Shown here piece after piece: positions 1 to 8,586 of a DNA stretch of 16,467 nucleotides. How positions within the stretch are numbered: the first letter of the stretch is position 1; every line of letters begins with the position of its first letter. A program made the position numbers and the translations under genes. Under the pieces are notes generated by a model. The model was given only the letters and a program-made list of their open reading frames with translations, did no database searches and had not been told where the DNA came from. This DNA comes from Gemmatimonas sp. UBA7669. Lineage in GTDB: Bacteria > Gemmatimonadota > Gemmatimonadetes > Gemmatimonadales > Gemmatimonadaceae. The stretch covers positions 9,498 to 25,964 of the forward strand of contig NZ_DLHL01000056.1 in assembly GCF_002483225.1 (NCBI RefSeq), read 5' to 3'.

Positions 1-294
1 CATGTTCTTCACGTAGTCGGCGTGACCCGGGCAGTCGACGTGCGCGTAGTGACGGTTCTCCGTCTCGTACTCCACGTGCGACGTGGCGATCGTCAGGATC
101 TTCGTCGAGTCACGACGGCCCTGCGACTCGGACGCCTTCGCGACTTCGTCGTAGGCGACGTACTTCGTGCCGTAGCCCTTGTCCGACGAGATCTTCGTGA
201 GTGCCGCGGTCGTGGTGGTCTTGCCGTGGTCGACGTGGCCGATCGTACCCACGTTCACGTGCGGCTTGTTCCGCTCGAACTTTGCCTTGCCCAT
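1..294 (-). CDS. tuf: Elongation factor Tu, N-terminal 98 residues (partial)
   Basis: EF-Tu is the GTPase that delivers aminoacyl-tRNA to the ribosome in the cytoplasm. The window holds residues 1-98; the rest lies beyond position 1, and the reading frame is open to the edge. Visible are the N-terminal KFERNKPHVNVGTIGHVDHGKT block with the P-loop at residues 19-26, the HVEYET strand near 73-78, and the G3 motif DCPGH at 87-91. The effector loop is odd: where most bacterial EF-Tu proteins read ARGITI, this one reads TKILTI (64-69), and the stretch before it is about five residues longer than in E. coli. The threonine that contacts Mg-GTP is kept as T68. The start ATG at 294-292 lies 39 nt after fusA, with no clear Shine-Dalgarno, so co-transcription with fusA is likely. 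Identity is certain; the meaning of the Switch I variation is not. Confidence 0.97.
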   Translation of the reverse strand, partial: MGKAKFERNKPHVNVGTIGHVDHGKTTTTAALTKISSDKGYGTKYVAYDEVAKASESQGRRDSTKILTIATSHVEYETENRHYAHVDCPGHADYVKNM

Positions 295-333
295 GGTTCT
301 GTCTGTGCTTGGGTAGTGAATGAGGGGTGAGGC

Positions 334-2454
<2,121 letters not shown>

Positions 2455-2466
2455 AGTCGTCGGTCA

Positions 2467-2484
2467 GCGCCGCCAGGGCGGCGC
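2467..2484 (-). promoter_or_regulatory. Stem-loop in the fusA 5' leader
   Basis: Perfect 8-bp inverted repeat, gcgccgcc (2467-2474) and ggcggcgc (2477-2484), with 2 nt between the arms, so in practice a 7-bp stem with a 4-nt loop. In the fusA transcript it ends 12 nt before the ATG, where a ribosome binding site would be expected. No U-tract follows, so it is not a terminator. A role in translational control is inferred. Confidence 0.5.
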
Positions 2485-2676
2485 AGTGGAAAACGAAAGT
2501 GAACCAGCAAAAAAACGGCTGGACCAGACCTCCCATGTGGGGAGCGGTATCCATCCGCTGTCGCCGGGTACGCTCGCCGCTGCTGCGCGAGTGGGGACCC
2601 AAGCGCGCCACCTGTCGAAGAACTGCCGACTCCAACTGGTGACGTCGAATTGACTGCGTTTTGGTGCAGACTCACA

Positions 2677-2704
2677 AGTTCACTAATCCAGGCGGCGCTG
2701 TCAA
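2677..2704 (-). promoter_or_regulatory. Candidate sigma70-type promoter for fusA-tuf
   Basis: On the minus strand a perfect TTGACA -35 box (2704-2699) is followed after 16 nt by TGAACT (2682-2677), which matches TATAAT at only 3 of 6 positions. The position is sensible: it would give a leader of about 215 nt before fusA. It is the only good -35 seen upstream of fusA, which needs its own promoter because rpsG ends at a terminator 7 kb away. The weak -10 limits confidence. Confidence 0.4.
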
Positions 2705-2913
2705 GGCGTGGTACCTGTGCGTTTTGCCGCGCCGCGGGCGCCGATTTGGAGCCCCGCGTTTACATGAAGCGCAGCCGCGTGGAGCGTCTGCAACAGTAGG
2801 GCACCCAGTTGTTTCACCAATGCAGCAGTTTTGAGCCCATGCCAAAGGTCACACATCCATGGCGGGGTTCAGTTCTGTGACAGACGACGCCTCGGAGATT
2901 GGTGCACAAAACG

Positions 2914-2941
2914 TTGACCAACAAACACTTACCACTATCTT
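2914..2941 (+). promoter_or_regulatory. Candidate sigma70-type promoter upstream of the PEP-CTERM gene
   Basis: TTGACC (2914-2919), a 16-nt spacer and TATCTT (2936-2941) give 5 of 6 and 4 of 6 matches to the consensus boxes. Transcription would begin near 2948 and leave about 130 nt of leader before the chosen start at 3080. A sigma54-like site lies 56 nt further downstream and may be an alternative promoter. Confidence 0.45.
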
Positions 2942-2996
2942 TCCACAACGGACTCAGCCGCAAGCTGTGATGACAGGGTATGGTCGAGGCCGGCTC

Positions 2997-3012
2997 TGGT
3001 ACGCGTGATGCA
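2997..3012 (+). promoter_or_regulatory. Candidate sigma54 (-24/-12) promoter of the PEP-CTERM gene
   Basis: TGGTACG-N4-ATGCA matches the sigma54 consensus TGGCACG-N4-TTGCW at 6 of 7 and 4 of 5 positions and keeps the invariant GG (2998-2999) and GC (3010-3011) exactly 10 nt apart. Transcription would start near 3023, leaving about 57 nt before the ATG at 3080. PEP-CTERM genes in other bacteria have been linked to RpoN and the PrsK/PrsR two-component system, which makes the site plausible. No enhancer-binding protein gene lies in the window. Confidence 0.4.
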
Positions 3013-3079
3013 CTTCACAGGGCCAGGAGCAGCGCAGCTCGCTACCGCTCCGCTACATTACCAGGTCATGAGGCCTACC

Positions 3080-4111
3080 ATGAAGTTCACGACCCTGCTG
3101 TCCATCGGACTCCTGTCGCTGCCCACCACCCTGCTCGCGCAGGGACAGGTGGTCGGCCCCAATGGTACGTCCGTGCTCGGCGACCCCACCAACTGGACCT
3201 ATTCCCAGCAGGCTGGCGGATCGGCACAGGTCACCACTGCCCTGCCCTGCGGCACCGAGACCATCGGGCCGTGCAGCGGCGGCTATGGCAACGTCGGAAG
3301 CGGGTCGCTCGAGCTGTCGGTGACCGGCAACGGCTCCATCACCGCCGGCTACGACGACTGGGCCTTCTACTATCTGTATGCCGGCGGCAGCGCGGCCAAC
3401 ACCATCAACACCGGCGCCTCGTTCGGCAATCTGGAGAAGCTGAGCGCGCTCTCCTTCGACTGGTACCGTACCGGCCTGTCGGGTTGGGATGCGCCGGTGG
3501 GCAGCGTGCAGAACACCGACAACAAGCCCATCACGCCCGCCGACTGGGCCTACAAGACGCCGGTGCTGCGCCTGCAGCTGCGCGAATACCGCGACGGCAA
3601 GCCCGATGTGCTGAGTGAACTGGTGTGGGAAGGCTACTACAACCAGTGCGCCCTTGGCGCCGATCAGGTGAACTGCGCGAACAACAAGACCACGGTAGAC
3701 AAGTGGGTCACCCAGGGCCAGATGCAGTTGGGCAACTTCTGGTACGTGGCGCCTCCCGCGCAGAACGGCACGGCGGGCTACAGCCAGAACGGCTCCTGCT
3801 CATCGCAAATGAGCTTCTGGGCGGGTGGTGTGGATGCGGCCAATGCGGCCAACCTGTTCAGCGAGAACGGATGCCTGTTCGGCGCGAACGTCGAAGTCAT
3901 CGGCATTGCCGTCGGTGTGGGCAGCCAGTGGCCGCTTCCGTGGCATGGCGCCGTCGACAACGTCCGCATGGGCTTCACCGGTCAGGACGGTTATGCCGTC
4001 AACACGAACTTCGACTTCGTTCCAGTTCCCGAGCCCTCGTCGATCGCCCTGCTCGGTCTCGGCCTCGCGGGTCTTGCGGCAACGCGCCGTCGCCGTCGCA
4101 TGAACGGATAA
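3080..4111 (+). CDS. Secreted PEP-CTERM domain protein of unknown function
   Basis: A 343-residue exported protein carrying the tripartite PEP-CTERM sorting tail. Residues 1-20 form a Sec signal peptide (MKFTTLLSIGLLSL..., likely cleaved LLA|Q). Residues 316-343 give VPEPSS, a Gly/Leu/Ala-rich membrane segment and an RRRRR anchor before the C-terminus. In known systems an exosortase (EpsH family) cleaves at this tail and the protein goes to the surface or the polysaccharide matrix. The body is rich in Gly, Asn, Ser, Thr and aromatic residues, with six or so cysteines in CxnC pairs, which suggests a disulfide-bonded beta fold; I do not recognise a catalytic domain. ATG 3080 is preferred over in-frame starts at 3005, 3008 and 3068 because it begins the signal peptide directly. 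It stands alone between a divergent promoter region and a strong terminator. No exosortase gene is in the window. Confidence 0.88.
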   Translation: MKFTTLLSIGLLSLPTTLLAQGQVVGPNGTSVLGDPTNWTYSQQAGGSAQVTTALPCGTETIGPCSGGYGNVGSGSLELSVTGNGSITAGYDDWAFYYLYAGGSAANTINTGASFGNLEKLSALSFDWYRTGLSGWDAPVGSVQNTDNKPITPADWAYKTPVLRLQLREYRDGKPDVLSELVWEGYYNQCALGADQVNCANNKTTVDKWVTQGQMQLGNFWYVAPPAQNGTAGYSQNGSCSSQMSFWAGGVDAANAANLFSENGCLFGANVEVIGIAVGVGSQWPLPWHGAVDNVRMGFTGQDGYAVNTNFDFVPVPEPSSIALLGLGLAGLAATRRRRRMNG

Positions 4112-4159
4112 AAATGTGCGCAGCGGACTAACCCTCCGCAGACCTGCTCGCCATATTGC

Positions 4160-4188
4160 GCCCGGCCCGTCTCTGTGACGGGCCGGGC
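4160..4188 (+). terminator. Intrinsic terminator after the PEP-CTERM gene
   Basis: A perfect 12-bp stem (4160-4171 with 4177-4188), 5-nt loop tctgt, followed by gttcgttcgt, a moderately T-rich tail. It lies 48 nt after the PEP-CTERM stop and should separate that gene from the polysaccharide operon. Confidence 0.8.
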
Positions 4189-4220
4189 GTTCGTTCGTGG
4201 TACCGTGGGACGGCTTTCGG

Positions 4221-4257
4221 CCCGCCACATGACGGCGGGTTCCTGTCCGATGACAGG
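4221..4257 (+). promoter_or_regulatory. Two consecutive hairpins upstream of wecB
   Basis: CCCGCC (4221-4226) pairs with GGCGGG (4234-4239) over a 7-nt loop. CCTGTC (4242-4247) pairs with GACAGG (4252-4257) over a 4-nt loop. Both lie in the 122 nt between the previous terminator and the wecB start. They could be leader structure for the polysaccharide operon or leftovers of a terminator; there is no U-tract. I found no convincing promoter boxes in this interval. Confidence 0.35.
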
Positions 4258-4310
4258 GTCGCTCCTGGCGCCGCTGCGACACCCGGCGTCTCCCTCCTCG
4301 ACGTGTTCAC

Positions 4311-5519
4311 ATGTCCGCCCCTCCCGTGAAGCACACCGTCTGCCTGGTCATCGGCACGCGCCCCGAAGCCATCAAGATGGCCCCGGTCGTCGCGGCCATC
4401 CGCGAGCATCCGCATCTCGAGGCGCTCGTCATTGCCACCACGCAGCACCGCGAAATGCTCAAACAGGCGCTCGATGTCTTCGGCATAGAACCCGACATCG
4501 ATCTTGGCCTCATGCAGAACGGGCAGAACCTGGGCGTATTCACCTCGCGCGCCATGGCCGCCCTCACCGAGTGCTTCCTCGAGCACCGACCGGACTTCCT
4601 GCTTGTCCAGGGAGATACGTCCACGGTGACGGCCGCCTGTCTCGCGGGATTCTACCAGGGCATTCCCATCGGACACATCGAAGCCGGCCTGCGGTCTTTC
4701 GATCTGTCGAGTCCCTTCCCCGAGGAAGTGAACCGCCGCATCGCCACCTGCACGGCGAATGTGCATTTCGCGCCCACCAACGAGGCGCGCAACAACCTCA
4801 TCTCCGAAGGCATCCCGGAGAGCGACATCTTCGTCACCGGCAACACGGTGGTCGATGCCATGCACATGATTCCGCGTCGGGAAACGTTCGAGACCGCGGC
4901 ACTGAATGGCATCCCCTGGGATGACAGTCAGGTGCTCGTGACCACGGTACACCGCCGCGAATCGCTGGGTGAACATCTCGAGGCCATCTGCGACGCACTC
5001 GAAGCCATTGTGCGCCTGCATGCCAACGTGCACATCGCCTTCCCCGTGCACCTCAACCCGCGCGTACGTGACGTGGTACACGCGCGGCTCGCCGGCATTC
5101 CGCGCATTCACCTGCTCGATCCGCTGCCCTATCCCGAGCTGCTCGAACTGCTGCGGCGTTCGCACTTCGTGCTCTCCGACTCCGGTGGCATCCAGGAAGA
5201 GGTGCCCACGCTCGGCAAGCCCATTCTCATCTTGCGCGATACCACCGAGCGCCCCGAAGTGGTGCACGCCGGTTTTGGTGAGCTGGTGGGAACCGATGCC
5301 ACACGCATTCTCGCCCGCACGTCGGCGTTGCTTACCGACCACGCGCTGTACACCCAACGCTCCTCCGGCCGCAATCCGTTCGGCGATGGACGCGCCGCGT
5401 TTCGCATTGCGGAAGTCATCGACACGCTGCTGCGTCATCCGCCTGAGCGTCGCGGCCCGCGCCGCCTTGATCATGACCAGGTGAACGCCACGCTGGAACG
5501 TCTGTCGGGTGCCAGCTGA
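4311..5519 (+). CDS. wecB: Non-hydrolysing UDP-N-acetylglucosamine 2-epimerase
   Basis: This cytoplasmic enzyme interconverts UDP-GlcNAc and UDP-ManNAc, the donor for ManNAc-containing surface polymers. All family signatures are present: GTRPEAIKM at 15-23 with R17, VQGDTSTV with D102, HIEAGLRS with E124, PFPEEVNRR with E138 and R142/R143, TVHRRES with H214, and SDSGGIQEE for UDP binding near the C-terminus. The 402 residues slightly exceed the usual 350-390 because of short N- and C-terminal extensions. The ATG at 4311 lacks a clear Shine-Dalgarno, which is common in this window. It is the first of five closely spaced plus-strand genes, the next start lying within a few bases of its stop. 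Its company with a processive GT2 suggests that it feeds a ManNAc- or HexNAc-containing polymer; the enzyme class is certain, the polymer is inferred. Confidence 0.95.
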   Translation: MSAPPVKHTVCLVIGTRPEAIKMAPVVAAIREHPHLEALVIATTQHREMLKQALDVFGIEPDIDLGLMQNGQNLGVFTSRAMAALTECFLEHRPDFLLVQGDTSTVTAACLAGFYQGIPIGHIEAGLRSFDLSSPFPEEVNRRIATCTANVHFAPTNEARNNLISEGIPESDIFVTGNTVVDAMHMIPRRETFETAALNGIPWDDSQVLVTTVHRRESLGEHLEAICDALEAIVRLHANVHIAFPVHLNPRVRDVVHARLAGIPRIHLLDPLPYPELLELLRRSHFVLSDSGGIQEEVPTLGKPILILRDTTERPEVVHAGFGELVGTDATRILARTSALLTDHALYTQRSSGRNPFGDGRAAFRIAEVIDTLLRHPPERRGPRRLDHDQVNATLERLSGAS

Positions 5520-5520
5520 T

Positions 5521-6342
5521 ATGCTGCGCCTTTCTCTGTCGGTGCGCGCGATGCGTACCCGGGCGGCGGCCCTTGTCCTGACCGCCCTGCTCTGGCCGCA
5601 ACGCAGTGACGCCCAGGCCCCACTTGCCGGCGGGCTCCCCGGCTCATGGGCGGAGGTGAATGCGTTTGCCCAACGTGTCACCAATGATTTTGGTGACTGG
5701 TCCGGCGCTTACGCGCGTGTGGTCAACCCGCGTGCCATGGACACGTTCTACGGTGAGGTGCTCGCGCTGCGCGGCTTCCGTGAACAGGGCATCCAGGTGG
5801 GCGCCGCCCATCGGCACGACTGGAACGCACGGCTCTTTCACGTCATTGGCGTGAATGTGGGCGACGGGTCGCCCATTCTGCCGCGTCTGCGCAGCGATGC
5901 ACAAGTCGGTCTCAGACTCGGCGCGCGCAAGGAGTGGCAGGTCACCGGCGGCGGTTCGTACGTCAAATCGCCGTTCGAGTTGTACGATGTGGCTGCCACC
6001 GGATCGATTGCGTGGTTTGCCCCCAAGGCGCTGCTGCTCGAAGTGTCGGGGCGGTACAACACCAGTCAGCCCGGCACCATCCGCTCGCACCGCCTTCAGG
6101 GGGTGAGCATTCTCACACCCTCACCGCGTCGCAGTTTTTCGGTGCGTGTGGGGGGCGGCAGTGAGGGCTGGCAGATCATCTCCGCGAACACGACGCTCCG
6201 GCGCTTTCATTCGCAGGAGTATGCGCTGGCCTGGCGCGAAAAGCTCACGACGCAGTGGGCCCTCAGTCTGCAGGGCGACCGCTACGTCAATCCGTTCTTC
6301 TCTCGAACCGGAGTGACCCTCGGTGTCGCGCGTTACTGGTAA
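5521..6342 (+). CDS. YaiO-like outer-membrane beta-barrel protein
   Basis: A 273-residue exported protein. The N-terminus has a basic region and a hydrophobic stretch (MRTRAAALVLTALLW...) ending in SDA|QA, a good Sec cleavage site. The remainder alternates polar and hydrophobic residues with many aromatic residues and glycines, as in beta-barrels, and ends in GVARYW. That gives the C-terminal aromatic residue typical of BAM substrates. The layout and a block around LRSDAQVGLRLGARKEWQ recall the YaiO family, whose genes often sit beside GT2 glycosyltransferases. It probably forms the outer-membrane exit or anchor for the polymer made by the downstream synthase; this is inference. Starts at 5509 (overlapping wecB), 5521 and 5551 are in frame. 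I chose 5521, one base after the wecB TGA, but 5551 would give a more conventional signal peptide. Confidence 0.75.
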   Translation: MLRLSLSVRAMRTRAAALVLTALLWPQRSDAQAPLAGGLPGSWAEVNAFAQRVTNDFGDWSGAYARVVNPRAMDTFYGEVLALRGFREQGIQVGAAHRHDWNARLFHVIGVNVGDGSPILPRLRSDAQVGLRLGARKEWQVTGGGSYVKSPFELYDVAATGSIAWFAPKALLLEVSGRYNTSQPGTIRSHRLQGVSILTPSPRRSFSVRVGGGSEGWQIISANTTLRRFHSQEYALAWREKLTTQWALSLQGDRYVNPFFSRTGVTLGVARYW

Positions 6343-6412
6343 GCCGTCCCGGCGCATAGACCAATTGCGTGATCGTGGGTTCCGCGGCGGGCGCATCGCG
6401 CCACACCGCGCG

Positions 6413-7300
6413 ATGATCGGCCTCGAGATCTCCTGGACCCTGCTCGTCGATCTCTTCGTGCTGCCGATGATGTTCGCGGTGGCCATGTTCGCGCTGCTCG
6501 ACCCGCTCATGGGCGCATGGCGCGAGTTCTTCAATGCCATTCGCGACCCCCTCGGACTCCCCGGCGTGGTATCGACGCGGGTCTTCGAAGTGGGGCCGCT
6601 TGGCGTGGCCATTCCGTACTTCACGGCGGGCAGCTTCTGGCCCGAGCCGCGCGATCTGCAGACGGGATGGCTGGTCACCGTCGTGCTCTTCGCCGTCAGC
6701 TTCTTTCTCAAGGACCGCTGGCTGCCCTTCGGTTACCTGTTGCGCTTTCTCGCGGCCATTCAGCTGACGGCGCAGCTCTGGTTTACCTTTGCCGCGCCGC
6801 CGTTCACCTACGACCTCCCGTCATACACGGCCGGGTTGCTCATCTGCGGTGTGGTCATTCTGGTGCTCTCGCCGTTTCTGGTGGCGTTCACCTTCCACAT
6901 CTTCGATTTCCTGCTCTGGCAGAAGGTCGCCATGGGCACGCTGCTGCTGGCCCACCTGAGCGTCCTGCTGCCGCTGCAGGCGGCCGTGCATACCTGGGTC
7001 ATCCATCGCGCCTCCTTGTTGGCGATGCCCATGCTGTTTCTGGTCTTCGGCGTGCTGCTCGACGTATTCGTGTACGTGGCGCTCTATGGCTGGGGCATGA
7101 GCTGGCGATCGGGTGGCGTGCTTGATTCGGTGGAGCGACGCCCGCCCACCATGCCGACGCGCTACCCCGAAGACCGTCCGCGTCCCACCCCCACGCCGCA
7201 GTCGGTGCGGGCCATCACGCCCATCGGCTCGCAGATCATTCGCGCCCTCGGTTACGGCTCGATGCTGGTGCGGCGTCTGGGCCTCGGGGGCCGTCCATGA
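6413..7300 (+). CDS. Polytopic inner-membrane protein of unknown function
   Basis: About 295 residues with six or so hydrophobic segments: one right at the N-terminus, one near residues 85-103, then a cluster of four from about 105 to 227. A basic, proline-rich cytoplasmic-looking tail of about 60 residues follows (TPTPQ). I recognise no catalytic motif and do not assign a family. ATG 6413 opens directly onto the first membrane segment. An in-frame GTG at 6323 would add 30 basic residues and overlap the previous gene by 20 nt, so the start is uncertain. Its stop overlaps the GT2 start in ATGA, which implies translational coupling and a 1:1 partnership. A membrane accessory subunit of the synthase is the simplest reading. 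Confidence 0.75.
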   Translation: MIGLEISWTLLVDLFVLPMMFAVAMFALLDPLMGAWREFFNAIRDPLGLPGVVSTRVFEVGPLGVAIPYFTAGSFWPEPRDLQTGWLVTVVLFAVSFFLKDRWLPFGYLLRFLAAIQLTAQLWFTFAAPPFTYDLPSYTAGLLICGVVILVLSPFLVAFTFHIFDFLLWQKVAMGTLLLAHLSVLLPLQAAVHTWVIHRASLLAMPMLFLVFGVLLDVFVYVALYGWGMSWRSGGVLDSVERRPPTMPTRYPEDRPRPTPTPQSVRAITPIGSQIIRALGYGSMLVRRLGLGGRP

Positions 7301-8586
7301 ACACACTGGTCGGCTTTGCCAACGTGGGACTCTGGGTGTGCATCGTGATCCTCGCGATCTACACCCTGCGGCACTACTTCTTCACGCTCAATCGCCTGTT
7401 CGGACGGCATCGTCAGCCCTTCGTCGACGTCATTCAGGCCGACTGGCCTTCACTCGTGGTGTTTGTGCCGGCGCACAACGAGGAGCGCGTCATCCGTGAT
7501 TCACTCGATGCGCTGCTCACCTGCGACTATCCCGAGGACCGGCTCAAGATCGTGCCGGTGGATGACCGCTCCACGGATGACACGCGCAACATCCTGAAGG
7601 AGTACGCTGAGAACTATCCGGGGCGCATCATTCCCTTCCTGCGTGACGAAGGCATTCCCGGCAAGGCCGCGGCGCTGGCTGACGCGATGGCGCTGCATCA
7701 GGATGAAATCTTCCTGGTGTTCGATGCCGACTACATCCCCGGTGAACGTCTGCTCAAGCAGCTCGTCGCGCCGTTCTTCGACGCGGAAGTGGGCGCGGTC
7801 ATGGGCCGCGTCGTGCCACTCAACGTGGGGCTGTCATTGCTCACGCGTCTGCTCGACCTCGAGCGCGCCGGCGGCTATCAGGTGGACCAGCAGGCCCGCA
7901 TGAACCTGCGTCTCGTGCCGCAGTACGGCGGCACCGTGGGTGGCGTGCGCCGCGCGGCGCTCGAACACGTGGGCGGCTGGAACGTGGACTCGCTGGCCGA
8001 GGACACCGACCTCACGGTGCGCCTGGTGATCGCCGGTTGGGAGGTCGTGTACCAGAATCGCTCGGAGTGCTACGAAGAAGTGCCCGAGACCTGGGAGTCG
8101 CGCATCCGGCAGATCAAGCGCTGGGCCAAGGGGCACAATCAGGCGCTGCGTCGGTATGTGGCCGCGCTGCTCACCAATCGCTCGCGCCTGCCTCTGGCAC
8201 AGGTGATCGACGGCGCGTTGCTGCTCGGCGTGTTTGTCGTGCCCCTGGTGCTCGCCGTGGGTTGGCTCTGCACCATCATTCTGTTCTTCGCCGGCTATCC
8301 GCCCGAGTGGGGGCGCTTCACCGTGCTCGCGATCTCGTCGTTCAACACCGTCGGCAACTTCGCCGCGTTCTTCCAGGTGGCTGCCGCCAGTCGTCTCGAT
8401 GGATCGCGCGAACGCATTCGTATGCTGCCATTCCTCTTCCTCGGCTTCCTCGTGAGCACCTTTGCCGTGGGTCGCGCGTCGCTGTCCCGCGCGTCGTGGC
8501 TGCGTGGCCGTCCGGTGCAGTGGCAGAAGACCGAGCGGCACCGTGAAGGCCGTGCCAACGTGGGCGGGAACGGAGGGCGCCTTTGA
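7297..8586 (+). CDS. Processive family 2 glycosyltransferase (polysaccharide synthase)
   Basis: A 429-residue inner-membrane glycosyltransferase of the BcsA/PgaC/hyaluronan-synthase type. One membrane helix (about 5-24) precedes a cytoplasmic GT-A domain with VPAHNEE (57-63), DD (89-90), the metal-binding DAD (143-145), the catalytic-base ED of LAEDTDL (235-236) and QIKRW (272-276). QxxRW marks processive synthases that both polymerise and extrude the chain. Membrane segments follow near 306-332, 343-365 and 378-397, then a basic tail. Donor sugar cannot be read from sequence; the wecB gene in the same operon points to UDP-GlcNAc or UDP-ManNAc. Start ATG overlaps the previous stop by 4 nt (ATGA). 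The stop overlaps the next start as TGATG. No PilZ domain is visible, so c-di-GMP control by that route is not supported. Confidence 0.93.
   Translation: MNTLVGFANVGLWVCIVILAIYTLRHYFFTLNRLFGRHRQPFVDVIQADWPSLVVFVPAHNEERVIRDSLDALLTCDYPEDRLKIVPVDDRSTDDTRNILKEYAENYPGRIIPFLRDEGIPGKAAALADAMALHQDEIFLVFDADYIPGERLLKQLVAPFFDAEVGAVMGRVVPLNVGLSLLTRLLDLERAGGYQVDQQARMNLRLVPQYGGTVGGVRRAALEHVGGWNVDSLAEDTDLTVRLVIAGWEVVYQNRSECYEEVPETWESRIRQIKRWAKGHNQALRRYVAALLTNRSRLPLAQVIDGALLLGVFVVPLVLAVGWLCTIILFFAGYPPEWGRFTVLAISSFNTVGNFAAFFQVAAASRLDGSRERIRMLPFLFLGFLVSTFAVGRASLSRASWLRGRPVQWQKTERHREGRANVGGNGGRL

Larger units (their letters stand above)
2455..3079. other. Divergent intergenic region between fusA and the PEP-CTERM gene
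   Basis: This 625-nt stretch has no convincing gene; the short ORFs in it are continuations of shadow frames. It holds, from left to right: a GC-rich stem-loop next to the fusA start (2467-2484), a weak 5-bp inverted repeat around an A7 run (2504-2522), a minus-strand TTGACA promoter candidate (2677-2704), a plus-strand TTGACC/TATCTT candidate (2914-2941) and a plus-strand sigma54-like site (2997-3012). I saw no tRNA, no riboswitch I could recognise and no sign of a degraded gene. Confidence 0.75.

Noticed and set aside
2504..2522. Hairpin ccagc-A7-cg-gctgg as a terminator
   Set aside because: Only 5 bp of stem with the A-run in the loop and no U-tract after it on either strand.
2830..3079. 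Riboswitch (for example c-di-GMP) ahead of the PEP-CTERM gene
   Set aside because: No recognisable aptamer core or closing stems could be found by eye.
4256..4269. Second sigma54-like site (GG-N10-GC) upstream of wecB
   Set aside because: Only the invariant dinucleotides match; the flanking bases are poor, and such spacing arises often by chance in GC-rich DNA.
4128..5684. 518-codon minus-strand open frame opposite wecB
   Set aside because: Antisense to wecB, whose motifs are complete; no domain or ribosome binding site supports it.
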